Shown piece after piece: positions 5,742-14,769 of a stretch of 64,000 bases of DNA. The notes under the pieces are model-generated. The model was given only the letters and a program-made list of their open reading frames with translations, ran no database searches and was not told where the DNA came from. Numbering within the stretch: position 1 is the first letter of the stretch; the number at the start of each line of letters is the position of its first letter. Made by a program: the position numbers and the translations under genes. Source of the stretch: CADEEN01 sp963751775 (GTDB taxonomy: Bacteria > Pseudomonadota > Gammaproteobacteria > Burkholderiales > Burkholderiaceae_C); NCBI GenBank assembly GCA_963751775.1, contig CAVVVW010000005.1, positions 1-64,000 of the forward strand, given 5' to 3'.

Positions 5742-6191
5742 ATGGAATACGACCAGCGCAAGATGGAGGAAGTGGTGATTGCGCTGCTTGGCGCGCTCGA
5801 GTTCGAGAACGGCCGAGTCTGGAAGCGCTTTGACTTCGCAATCATGGACGCTCTCCATGAAAAGGAGCTCATCACTGACCCCAAGGGGCGCCATGAGTCG
5901 GTGTACCTGGCGGAGGAGGGCAAGGTCCTGGCCAAACGACTGGCGGCGAATTACTTTGCCGTTGGCAACGGTGGCGGCATCTCGCTCCACAGCACACCGC
6001 CGGTGGCCCAGTCATGGCGCGCAACTTCGCTGAAGATCACGTCGACGCCAGCGGCGTTGCCACCGAGCACGCGCACACAGGCGGTGGTGAGTTCCTGCGC
6101 CAGCGCGCGCTTCAATTCAACGCTGCGGCCTTCGAACAGTTCGACATGGATGGTGGGCATGGGAGTCTCCTCGAGTCGGGTCAGTCTCTGA
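5742..6191 (+). CDS. Cassette gene 9: DUF6429-like protein with foreign 3' end
   Basis: ATG 5742 opens a frame beginning MEYDQRKMEEVVIALLGALE, then WKRFDFAIMDALHEKELI, DPKGRHESVYLAEEG and LAKRLAANYFA. This matches my recollection of DUF6429, a short family of unknown function often linked to mobile DNA. Family-like sequence ends near 5962; the remaining 75 or so codons are simply the antisense of the tautomerase gene. No attC follows. The cassette is therefore cut at its 3' side and fused to the chromosome, marking the end of the array. A functional product is doubtful. Confidence 0.6.
   Translation: MEYDQRKMEEVVIALLGALEFENGRVWKRFDFAIMDALHEKELITDPKGRHESVYLAEEGKVLAKRLAANYFAVGNGGGISLHSTPPVAQSWRATSLKITSTPAALPPSTRTQAVVSSCASARFNSTLRPSNSSTWMVGMGVSSSRVSL
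5951..6160 (-). CDS. 4-oxalocrotonate tautomerase-family protein
   Basis: The protein has 69 residues. It starts MPTIHVELFEGRSVELKRAL, so Pro1, the catalytic base of the tautomerase superfamily, would be exposed after Met removal. The length and the beta-alpha-beta pattern match small 4-OT proteins. GGAGA lies 6 nt upstream of ATG 6160. It follows the aldolase gene by 20 bp in the same direction, so the two may be co-transcribed. The last codons overlap the cassette-array junction, so the original C-terminus may have been altered. Confidence 0.8.
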   Translation of the reverse strand: MPTIHVELFEGRSVELKRALAQELTTACVRVLGGNAAGVDVIFSEVARHDWATGGVLWSEMPPPLPTAK

Positions 6192-6948
6192 ATCCAGGCG
6201 AGAGGCGCTCGGCGCGGCGCAGCAGCGCCGGCCACTCGGCATCGCCGTCCCACTCGCTGCCGTCGCCGACCCATTGCCGTTGGCTGCGCACGGCCACGTC
6301 GTCGCTCGTGACCACCAGGCCTGCGCTGCCGCCGGCCTGCGCGCGCAACTGCGCCTGTGCGGCGCGTTCGAGCAGGTGCATCAGCATGAAGGCTTCGGCC
6401 ACCGTGCGGCCGACGGTCAGCGTGCCGTGGTTGGTGAGGATCAGGCCGTCGAGCCCACCGAGGTTGGCGACAAGCCTGGCCTGTTCGTCGGGCCCCAGGG
6501 CCAGGCCCTCGTAGGCATGGCGACCGAGGCGGCCGTGCAGGCGCATGGCCCACTGCGAGGTCGGCAGCAGGCCCTCGGAGCGCATCGACAGGGCCACGCC
6601 CCAGGGCGCATGCAGGTGGATCACGCACTCGACCTCCGGCCGCGCCGCGTGGACGGCGCCATGGATCGTGAAGCCGGTCGGATTGACGGGCCGGCCCGAG
6701 CCGTCGACGACCTCGCCGCGCAGGTTGACCTTGACCAGGTTCGACGCCGTGATCTCGTCGAAGCCGAGGCCGAACTGATTGATCAGGTAGACGCCGGGTT
6801 CGCCCGGCACGCTGGCCGACAGGTGCGTGTAGACCGTGTCGTCCCAGCCGGCCAGCGCCGCCAGACGGTAGGCGGCGGCCAGGTCGACGCGGACCGCGGC
6901 TTCGCTGCGCCGCGATCGCTGCGCTTGGGCCCGGGGCGTTGCAGTCAA
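6181..6948 (-). CDS. Class II aldolase/adducin-family protein
   Basis: This 255-residue protein shows the class II aldolase fold: VRVDLAAAYRLAALAGWDDT near the start, THLSASVPG, then the zinc-ligand motif HLHAPWGVALS and a later NHGTLTVGRTVAEAF. These give the three His ligands known from fuculose-phosphate aldolase. Its ATG overlaps the permease stop by 4 bp (6945-6948), so it is translationally coupled to the urate-type permease gene. The substrate in this setting is unknown. The family also contains decarboxylases and non-enzymatic adducin-like proteins. Confidence 0.85.
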   Translation of the reverse strand: MTATPRAQAQRSRRSEAAVRVDLAAAYRLAALAGWDDTVYTHLSASVPGEPGVYLINQFGLGFDEITASNLVKVNLRGEVVDGSGRPVNPTGFTIHGAVHAARPEVECVIHLHAPWGVALSMRSEGLLPTSQWAMRLHGRLGRHAYEGLALGPDEQARLVANLGGLDGLILTNHGTLTVGRTVAEAFMLMHLLERAAQAQLRAQAGGSAGLVVTSDDVAVRSQRQWVGDGSEWDGDAEWPALLRRAERLSPGFRD

Positions 6949-8420
6949 TGGGCTTCAGCCGTCTTGGCGGCCGCAATGGCGTCGGAGGCGTCGCCCTTCG
7001 TGCCGTTGAAGAAGATGTTCAGAACCACCGCCGCCACCGCAGTCAGCAGGATGCCGGACTCGAGCAGCGGATGCAGGCTGTGCGCCATGTGCTGCGTCCA
7101 GCGCGGTGCCACGAGCGGGATCAGGCCGAAGCCGATCGACAGGGCCACGACGTAGAGGTTGTTGCGGTTGCCCTTGTAGTCCACCGTCGAGAGGATGCGG
7201 ATGCCGGTCGCGGCCACCATCCCGAACATCACCAGGCCGGCGCCGCCGAGCACGAACTGTGGAATGGCTTCGACGAAGGCGGCCATCTTCGGCAGCAGGC
7301 CGAGCACGATCATGATCACGCCGCCGGCCACGCAGACCCAGCGGCTCTTCACGCCCGTGACGCCGACCAGCCCCACGTTTTGCGAGAAGCTGGTGTACGG
7401 GAAGGTGTTGAAGATGCCGCCGATCAAGGTGCCCAGGCCGTCGGTGCGCAGGCCGGCAGCGAGTTCGGACTGGCCGATCTTCTTGCCGGTGATGTCCGAC
7501 AGCGCCAGGAACATGCCGGTCGACTCGATCATCACGACGATCATGACCAGCACCATGGTCAGGATCATCACGATGTCGAAGCTCGGCATGCCGAAGGCGA
7601 AGGGCGTGACGAGGTCGAACCAGGCGGCCTTGCCGACCTTGTCGAAACTCATCTTGCCCATTGCCATCGCCACCACGCAGCCAGCGACGATGCCCAGCAG
7701 GACGGAGACATTGGCGACGAAGCCCTTGGTGTACTTGACCAGCAGCAGGATGAAGGCCAGCACAGCCCCGGCGATGGCCATGTTCTCGAGCGAGCCGTAG
7801 TTGGGGTTGTCGAGCATCGGGATCGGGCCGGCGAGCTTCACTGGGGCACTGGCGGCCGCAGCGGCGGCCTTCGCGCTGTCGACCATCGCCACCAGCTTGG
7901 GCACGTCGGTCGATTGGGCCAGGAAGGCGGGGCCGCCCATGGCCCAGCCCACGCCGACGCGCATCAGGCTGATGCCGATGATGGCGATGATGGTGCCGGT
8001 GACCACCGGCGGAAAGAAGCGCAGCAGCTTGCTGACGATCGGCGCGATCAGCATCGAGACAATGCCCGCACCGATGATCGCGCCGAAGATCGCCCGCGCG
8101 CCGTCGACGCCCGGCATCGCGTTGGCGAAGGCCACCATCGGGCCGACGGCGGCGAAGGTCACGCCCATCATCACCGGCAGCTTGATGCCGAACCACCGGG
8201 TCACGCCGAGGCTCTGGATCAGCGTGACGACGCCGCAGGCGAACAGGTCGGCCGAGATCAGCAATGCCACCTGCTCGGGCGTGAGCTTGAGCGCCCGGCC
8301 GACGATCAGCGGTACGGCAATGGCGCCGGCGTACATCACCAGCACATGTTGCAGCCCGAGCGTGAACAGGCGCCCGGTGGGCAGCCGTTCGTCCACCGGG
8401 TGCACGGTCGTCGTGGTCAT
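6945..8420 (-). CDS. NCS2-family nucleobase (urate/xanthine) permease
   Basis: The product is a 491-residue inner-membrane transporter with about 14 helices. Landmarks of the nucleobase:cation symporter-2 family are GLQHVLVMYAGAIAVPLIVG, the acidic motif around MIESTGMFLALSDI in helix 8, and SQNVGLVGVTGVKSR. The neighbouring puuD and allantoin genes point to urate or xanthine as substrate. I chose ATG 8420, with GGAGGAGA upstream, over a start 24 bp earlier. One segment (residues around AKAAAAAASAP) is a low-complexity loop. Confidence 0.9.
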   Translation of the reverse strand: MTTTTVHPVDERLPTGRLFTLGLQHVLVMYAGAIAVPLIVGRALKLTPEQVALLISADLFACGVVTLIQSLGVTRWFGIKLPVMMGVTFAAVGPMVAFANAMPGVDGARAIFGAIIGAGIVSMLIAPIVSKLLRFFPPVVTGTIIAIIGISLMRVGVGWAMGGPAFLAQSTDVPKLVAMVDSAKAAAAAASAPVKLAGPIPMLDNPNYGSLENMAIAGAVLAFILLLVKYTKGFVANVSVLLGIVAGCVVAMAMGKMSFDKVGKAAWFDLVTPFAFGMPSFDIVMILTMVLVMIVVMIESTGMFLALSDITGKKIGQSELAAGLRTDGLGTLIGGIFNTFPYTSFSQNVGLVGVTGVKSRWVCVAGGVIMIVLGLLPKMAAFVEAIPQFVLGGAGLVMFGMVAATGIRILSTVDYKGNRNNLYVVALSIGFGLIPLVAPRWTQHMAHSLHPLLESGILLTAVAAVVLNIFFNGTKGDASDAIAAAKTAEAH

Positions 8421-8490
8421 GCGTGTCTCCTCCGTTTTCGTCACCGGTGGGCCTTAGCAAGGTACATGCCGCGCGCGGCCCGGCGGGGCA

Positions 8491-9688
8491 TCAGTTGACG
8501 GGTGCGCCCGCCTCGAACCAGCGTTTGATCAGCGCCCGTTCGTCGTCGGTGATCTGGGTCGCGTTGTTCAGCGGCATCGTCTTTTGCAGCACCACCTGCT
8601 GGTAGATCATCGGCGCGTGCTGCTTGATCAACGCCGGTTCGTGCAGGGCGACGTTCTTCTGCTGCAGCGCGGCGTTGTGGCACAGCGTGCAGCGCTGGTC
8701 GATCACCGCCTTGACGTCGCCAAAGCGCACGGGCTTGGCCGCGGCGGCGGCGCTTTGCGGCGGCGGTGCCAGCCAGATCGCCAACGCCGACCAGCACCAG
8801 CGTGCCGACTGCCGCGTGTTCCCACGGCACGCGCCGGCCCTGTACCAGGGCCTTGTGGCGGGCCACGAAGCTGTGGCGGATCAGCGCGCCCGCCAGCATC
8901 AGCAGCACCAGCACCAGCCAGTTGTGGCGGCCGGCAAACAGCCAGCCGTAATGGTTGGACAGCATGGCGATCAGCACCGGCAGCGTGAAGTAGGTGTTGT
9001 GCACGCTGCGCTGCTTGGCGCGCCAGCCGTAGATCGGGTCGACCGGCTGGCCCGCCTTCAGCTGCGCCACCACCTTGCGCTGGCCCGGAATGATCCAGAC
9101 GAAGACGTTGGCGCTCATCGTCGTGGCCAGCATCGCGCCGACGAGCAGGAAGGCGGCGCGGCCGGCGAACAGCTGGCAGGCCAGCCAGGAGGCCAGGACG
9201 ACAAAGGCCAGCACGCCGGCGCCGACGATCAGGTCGCCGTTCTTCTTCTGGCCGAAGGCGCGGCAGATCACGTCGTAGACGAACCAGCAGACCACCAGGA
9301 AGCCGAGCGACGCGCCGATGGCTGCGGCGGGCGACCAATCATGGACGCTCTTGTCGATCAGGAAGCTGCCGGCGTTGAACAGGTAAAGCACGGTGAAGAG
9401 GGCGAACCCGGTCAGCCAGGTGCTGTAGCTCTCCCAGTAGAACCAGTGCAGGTGCTCGGGCATGCGCTGCGGCGCGACCAGGTACTTCTGCGGGTGGTAG
9501 AAGCCGCCGCCGTGCACCGCCCAGAGTTCGCCGTCGACGCCCTTGGCCTGCAGCGCCGGGTCGGTCGGCGCGGTCAGGCTGCTGTCGAGGAAGACGAAGT
9601 AGAACGACGAGCCGATCCAGGCGATCGCGGTGATGACATGGGCCCAGCGCAGCAGCAGATTGGCCCAGTCGAGCAGGTAGGCGTCCAT
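8491..9688 (-). CDS. puuD: Membrane urate oxidase PuuD with C-terminal cytochrome c domain (frameshifted)
   Basis: PuuD oxidises urate to 5-hydroxyisourate and passes electrons to its own cytochrome c domain and the respiratory chain instead of making H2O2. The N-terminal part (MDAYLLDWANLLLRWAHVI onward) has about eight helices with the PuuD signatures HGGGFYHPQKY and WIIPGQRKVV. The C-terminal domain carries the heme site CTLCH and a later Met. The two parts lie in different frames, joined near 8780 where GTTGGCG stands for an expected GTGGCG on the coding strand: one extra base. The corrected length is about 398 residues. Upstream AAGGA precedes ATG 9688. Confidence 0.88.
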
Positions 9689-9834
9689 GGCGTCCTTGCA
9701 CAACCGCAATGTGCAGCGGTCGAGCGCTGCGCGTTCCCCTCACCACAGCGGGCTCTGTGAGGAGCGAGCGTCACGACCGCCGGCAGCGACCTTGCGATCG
9801 AGCTGCCGCCGGGCTCCGCGGTGACGTGCATCAA

Positions 9835-9844
9835 GTGTATACAC
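9835..9844. promoter_or_regulatory. Palindromic operator-like site, puuD side
   Basis: GTGTATACAC is a perfect 10-bp palindrome in the 307-bp divergent region between puuD and the GntR gene (9689-9995). FCD-type GntR regulators often bind TGTATACA-like palindromes. The only other related copy seen in this spacer is at 9940. Confidence 0.5.
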
Positions 9845-9939
9845 GACAATCGGGCCGGGGATCGGTAGTTACCCAGTGCTGGCCGGCCGACTTCTGGCGC
9901 GGCAATTGGGTGCGGCGCGACGGCAGTGGTCGGCGCAAT

Positions 9940-9949
9940 GTGTATGCAC
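9940..9949. promoter_or_regulatory. Palindromic operator-like site, GntR side
   Basis: GTGTATGCAC differs from the 9835 site by one base and lies 47 bp before the GntR start. The pair suggests that the regulator controls itself and the urate genes from one intergenic region. The spacing of 105 bp is close to ten helical turns. Confidence 0.48.
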
Positions 9950-9995
9950 TTTTGGCCTACAATCGACCGGTCCAGAACCCGCCCGGTCGTCATTC

Positions 9996-10755
9996 ATGAC
10001 CCGCAGCCGCGCCCGCCTCAAGGTGATTGATTCTGCGTCGGCAACGGCGCGGCCGGTGCGCCGCGCCGTGCCGGCCGAGCGGCTGCCGGTCGGTGCCACG
10101 CAGCGCATCGTCGAGTCGATCACGACGGCGATCGTCGAACGCCGGCTGGCGCCCGGCACCAAGCTGGCCGAGCAGAAGATCGCCGACATCTTCGAGGTTT
10201 CGCGCACGCTGGTGCGCCAGGCGCTGAACCAGTTGAGCCGCGACCGCCTGGTCACGCTCGAGCCGGCGCGCGGCGCCTTCGTGGCCATGCCCAGCGTCGA
10301 AGAAGCGCGCCAGGTGTTCGAAGTCCGCGCGATGATCGAGGCCGCCCTGGTGCGCCAACTCGCGGCTGCGCATCACCGACGCGCAGATCACCCGCCTGCG
10401 CTCGCACCTGCGCGACGAGCGCGAGGCCATCGCGCGCACCGACGTGTCGGGCCGCACGCGGCTGTTGGCCGATTTCCACGTCGTGCTCGCACGCCTGCTC
10501 GGCAACGAAGTGCTGGCCCAGCTGCTGGCCGACCTGCTCAGCCGCTCGTCGCTGATCTCGCTGATGTACCAGTCGGCGCACTCGGCCGAGCATTCGCAGG
10601 ACGAGCATGTGCAGATCGTCGAGGCCCTGGCCCGGCGCGACGCTCGCGCCGCCGTGCGGTTGATGGAGCATCACCTGGCCAACGTCGAGCGCAATCTGCA
10701 ACTCGACCCGCGCACGCCCGACCTGATCGCCGCGTTGCGGCCGCCCGCATCGTGA
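9996..10755 (+). CDS. GntR-family (FadR/FCD subfamily) regulator of purine catabolism (frameshifted)
   Basis: The N-terminal winged helix includes TQRIVESITTAIVERRLAPG, KLAEQKIADIFEVSRTLVRQ and ALNQLSRDRLVTLEPARGAF. The C-terminal FCD ligand domain follows (VFEVRAMIEAALVRQ, then HVVLARLLGNEVLAQLLADL and AARRDARAAVRLMEHHLANV-like text). The frame changes near 10375, consistent with one extra base; total length 760 nt equals 253 codons plus one. It is divergent from puuD-permease-aldolase and directly upstream of puuE, so it most likely senses a purine-pathway intermediate. Confidence 0.85.
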
Positions 10756-11704
10756 CCGGCCTGAGCGCTACCCGCGCGACCTGCGGGGTTACGGCCGCGT
10801 GCCGCCGCAGCCGCACTGGCCGGGCCATGCGCGCGTGGCACTGCAGTTCGTCCTGAACTTCGAAGAGGGCGGCGAGAACTCGGTGCTGCACGGCGACGCC
10901 GGCAGCGAACAGTTCCTGTCCGAGATGTTCAACCCGCCGGCGTTTGCGGCGCGGCACCTGAGCATGGAGAGCATCTACGAGTACGGCTCGCGCGTCGGCG
11001 TCTGGCGCCTGTTGCGCGAGTTCGAGCGCCGGCGCCTGCCGCTGACCGTGTTCGGCGTGGCGATGGCGCTCGAGCGTTGCCCCGAAGTCAGCACCGCATT
11101 TGTCGAACTCGGCCACGAGATCGCCTGCCACGGCTGGCGCTGGATTTCGTACCAGAACGTCGACGAGGCGACCGAACGCGAACACATGGCGCGCGCCATG
11201 GCGAGCATCGAGCGCCTGACCGGAACGCAGGCCGCTGGGCTGGTACACCGGCCGCGACAGCCCGAACACGCGGCGCCTGGTGGCCGACCTCGGCGGCCTG
11301 GCCTACGACAGCGACTACTACGGCGACGATCTGCCGTTCTGGCTGCAGGTGCGCAAGACCGACCGCACGCTCGCGCCGCACCTGGTGCGTGCCCTACACG
11401 CTGGACAACAACGACATGCGGTTCGCGCTGCCGCAGGGCTTCGCGCAGGGCGACGACTTCTTCACCTACCTGCGCGACGCGTTCGACGTGCACTACGCCG
11501 AAGGCGACCGAGCGGCCGACCATGATGAGCGTCGGCATGCATTGCCGCCTGCTCGGCCGGCCGGGGCGGCTGCGCGCGCTGCAGCGATTCCTCGATCATG
11601 TGCAGAGCCACGATCGGGTCTGGATCGCGCGCCGCATCGACATTGCGCGGCATTGGCAGGCCACGCACCCGTTCGACGCTGCAAGCGCCTTCGTCTGGGA
11701 ATGA
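10752..11704 (+). CDS. puuE: PuuE-type allantoinase (polysaccharide deacetylase fold; frameshifted)
   Basis: PuuE hydrolyses allantoin to allantoate with the NodB/polysaccharide deacetylase fold. Visible signatures are YPRDLRGYGRVPPQPHWPG, ALQFVLNFEEGGENSVLHGD, SRVGVWRLLREFERR, HEIACHGWRWI, GWYTGRDSPNTRRL, VPYTLDNNDMRF and MMSVGMHCRLLGRPGR. These are spread over several frames with shifts near 10770, 11243, 11392 and 11507, each fitting one extra base. A GTG at 10752 overlaps the GntR stop and is the likely start. It is followed without a gap by the UraD-AllC gene. Confidence 0.85.
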
Positions 11705-13503
11705 ACGCGGGAGACAAACCGGTGAACCTGAGCCTGGCCCAGATCAACGACGCCACGCACGGCCGAGGCCGCGGCGCTGCTCGACGGCACCTACGAGCAT
11801 TCGCCGTGGATCGTCCTGAGGCCGCGCTGGCCCGGCGCCCGTTCCAGAGCCTGGCGCAGCTCAAGCTGGCGCTGGTGGCGGTGGTTCGCGACGCCGGCCG
11901 CGAGCGCCAGCTGGCGTTGATCCGCGCCCACCCCGAACTGGCCGGCAAGGCGATGCTGGCCAAGACCCTGACCGCGGAATCGACGCACGAACAAGGCAAG
12001 GCCGGGCTGACCGAGTGCAGCGCCGAAGAGCTGGCGAAGATCCAGCGCCTCAACGCCGCCTACAACGCGCGCTTCGGCTTCCCGTTCATCCTGGCGGTGC
12101 GCGGCCCGCGCGGGCTGGGTCTGGGCAAGGCCGAGATCATCGCCACCTTCGAGCGGCGCCTGGCCAACCACCCCGAGTTCGAACTCGCCGAGTGCCTGCG
12201 CAACATCCACCGCATCGCCGAGCTGCGCCTGAACGACAAGTTCGGCCACACGCCCGCGCTGGGCAATCTGGTGTGGGACTGGGCCGAGCGCCTGGCCGCG
12301 CACAGCGACCCCGGCTACGCCGAGCGCGGCGAGCTGACGGTCACCTACCTGACCGATGCCCACCGCGCCTGCGCCCAGCGCCTGGCGCACTGGATGCGCG
12401 CCGATTGCGGCTTCGACGAAGTCGAGATCGATGCCGTGGGCAACGTCGTCGGCCTGTACCGCGGCAGCGATCCGAACGCCAGGCGACTGCTCACCGGCAG
12501 CCACTACGACACCGTGCGCAACGGCGGCAAGTACGACGGGCGCCTGGGCATCTTCACGGCCGATGGCCTGCGTGCGCGAACTGCACGCGCAGGGCCGGCG
12601 CCTGCCGTTCGGCTTCGAGGTCGTCGGCTTTGCCGAGGAGGAGGGCCAGCGCTACAAGGCGGCGTTCCTCGGTTCGGGCGCGCTGACCGGGCACTTCGAC
12701 ATGGCCTGGCTGGAGCAGACCGACGCCGACGGCGTCACGATGCGCCAGGCGATGGAGCGCGCCGGCCTGTGCATCGCCGACATCCCCAAGCTGGCGCGCG
12801 ACGCCGCGCAGTACCTCGGCTTCGTCGAGGTGCACATCGAGCAGGGCCCGGTGTTGAACGAGATCGATCTGCCGCTGGGCATCGTGACCTCGATCAACGG
12901 CAGCGTGCGCTACCTGGTCGAGATCGTCGGCATGGCCAGCCACGCCGGCACGACGCCGATGGATCGCCGCCGCGACGCCGCCACCGCGGCCGCCGAATTG
13001 CTGCTCTACGTCGAGCGGCGCGGCGCAGCCGTGCCGCAATCTGGTGGCCACCGTGGGCATGCTCGAAGTGCCGGCCGGCTCGATCAACGTGGTGCCCGGT
13101 CGCTGCAAGTTCAGCCTGGACATCCGCGCCACCACCAACGAAGTGCGCGACGCCTGCGCGGCCGACGTGCGCGCCGAGTTGCAGCGCATCTGCGAGCGCC
13201 GCGGCCTGCAGTTCAAGCTCGAGGAGACGATGCGCGCGGCCGCGGCACCGAGCGACGCCGCCTGGCAGCGGCGCTGGGAACACGCCGTCGCCGCGCTCGG
13301 CCTGCCGCGTGCACCGACTGCCCAGCGGCGCCGGCCACGACGCGATGAAGCTGCACGAGCTGATGCCGCAGGCCATGCTCTTCGTGCGCGGCGCCAACGC
13401 CGGCATCAGCCACAACCCGCTCGAATCGATCAGCAACGACGACGCCGAATTGTGCGTGCGCGCGTTGTCCCAATTGCTCGAACAACTGGCCACCGAAATC
13501 GCC
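11701..13503 (+). CDS. UraD-AllC fusion: OHCU decarboxylase / allantoate amidohydrolase (frameshifted)
   Basis: The first ~175 codons are UraD-like (INDATPAEAAALLDGTYEHS after correction, RAHPELAGKAM, RLNAAYNARFGFPFILAVRG) and would decarboxylate OHCU to S-allantoin. The rest is an M20 allantoate amidohydrolase with metal-site motifs GSHYDTVRNGGKYDGRLGI, GFAEEEGQRY, EVHIEQGPVLNE and LPSGAGHDAM. Bifunctional proteins of this design are known in Burkholderiales. Shifts occur near 11760, 11814, 12560, 13033 and 13312. ATG 11701 overlaps the puuE stop. After LLEQLATEIA no stop is present and the frame runs into the next M20 gene. Confidence 0.83.
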
Positions 13504-14727
13504 ATGACCGCCTACGAACAGACCGACGCCTGGATCGACGCCCACTTCGACGAGCAGGTGCGCTTCCTGCAGGCGCTGGTCAAGGTGCCGACCGACACGC
13601 CGCCGGGCAACAATGCGCCGCATGCCGAGCGCACCGCCGAGTTGCTCGCCGCGATGGGCCTGCCCGCCGAGAAGCACCCGGTGCCGGCCGACGAGGTCCG
13701 GGCCGCCGGGCTCGAATCGATCACCAACCTGGTCGTGCGCCGAAGGTACGGTGCGGGCCGCACGGTCGGCCTGAATGCGCATGGCGACGTGGTGCCGCCG
13801 GGAGAGGGCTGGACGCACGACCCCTATGGCGGCGAGGTCGCCGACGGCAAGCTCTACGGCCGCGCCGCGGCGGTCAGCAAGTGCGACTTCTCGACCTACA
13901 CCTTCGCCACCCGGGCCATCGAGTCGCTGGGCGCGCGGCTGAAGGGCGGCGTCGAGCTGTACTTCACCTACGACGAAGAGTTCGGCGGCGAACTCGGCCC
14001 CGGCCGGCTGCTGGCCCAGGGGACGATCAAGCCCGACCTGCTGATCGCCGCGGCCTTCAGCTACCAGGTGGTCACCGCCCACAACGGCTGCCTGCAACTC
14101 GAAGTCACGGTGCACGGCAAGATGGGTCACGCCGCGGTGCCCGAGACGGCGGTCGATGCGCTGCAGGCGGCCACGCGGGTGCTGAACGCGCTGTACGAGC
14201 AGAACACGCTGTACCGGCAGGTCACGAGCCGGGTCAGTGGCATCACCCACCCCTACCTCAACGTCGGCCTGATCGAGGGCGGCACCAACACCAACGTCGT
14301 GCCGGGCAAGGTCGTGCTCAAGCTCGACCGGCGCATGATCCCGGAGGAGAACCCGGCCGAAGTCGAGGCCACGCTGCGCAGCGTGATCACCGCGGCGGTG
14401 GCCGGGCAGCCCGGCGTCACGGTCGACATCAAGCGCATTCTGCTGGCCCACGCGCTGGCGCCGCTGCCGGGCAACCAGCCGCTGGTCCAGGCGCTGTGCA
14501 AGCACGCCAGTGCGGTGTTCGGCGAGACGATCGGGGCCTCGGGCACGCCGCTGTACACCGACGCGCGGCTGTTCTGCGAGCGCGGCATCCCGGCCGTGCT
14601 TTACGGCTGCGGCCCGCGCACGGTGCTGCAAAGCAATGCCAAGCGCGCCGACGAGCACATCGAACTCGAGGACCTGCGCCGCGCGACCAAGGTGATCGCG
14701 CGTGCGCTGGTCGACCTGCTGAGCTGA
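13504..14727 (+). CDS. M20-family metallo-amidohydrolase/peptidase
   Basis: This 407-residue protein of the ArgE/DapE/carboxypeptidase G2 group begins MTAYEQTDAWIDAHFDEQVR. Metal-site regions are LNAHGDVVPPGEGW, a variant GRAAAVSKCDF where many relatives have GRGxxDMKGG, and YDEEFGGELGPGR; the lid domain starts at LEVTVHGKMGHAA. It lies directly after allC in the same frame. Position suggests a late step of purine degradation, such as hydrolysis of a ureido compound, but this is inference. No frameshift was found. Confidence 0.83.
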   Translation: MTAYEQTDAWIDAHFDEQVRFLQALVKVPTDTPPGNNAPHAERTAELLAAMGLPAEKHPVPADEVRAAGLESITNLVVRRRYGAGRTVGLNAHGDVVPPGEGWTHDPYGGEVADGKLYGRAAAVSKCDFSTYTFATRAIESLGARLKGGVELYFTYDEEFGGELGPGRLLAQGTIKPDLLIAAAFSYQVVTAHNGCLQLEVTVHGKMGHAAVPETAVDALQAATRVLNALYEQNTLYRQVTSRVSGITHPYLNVGLIEGGTNTNVVPGKVVLKLDRRMIPEENPAEVEATLRSVITAAVAGQPGVTVDIKRILLAHALAPLPGNQPLVQALCKHASAVFGETIGASGTPLYTDARLFCERGIPAVLYGCGPRTVLQSNAKRADEHIELEDLRRATKVIARALVDLLS

Positions 14728-14769
14728 GCAGCGCCGCGGCGCATCGCCGGCAGCGGCGACAATCGGCCG

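Noticed and set aside
1..6000. attI site or integrase promoter (Pc) for the cassette array
   Set aside because: No intI frame or attI-like simple site is visible; the left end is occupied by an IS110 remnant.
6939..8498. 519-residue open frame on the plus strand opposite the NCS2 permease
   Set aside because: It is His/Asp/Gln-rich antisense of a clear membrane transporter, has no ribosome-binding site or domain, and is the kind of long shadow frame common at high GC.
8770..8790. Programmed frameshift in puuD
   Set aside because: No slippery heptamer or downstream structure stands out, and the same type of indel recurs in many unrelated genes, so error is the simpler explanation.
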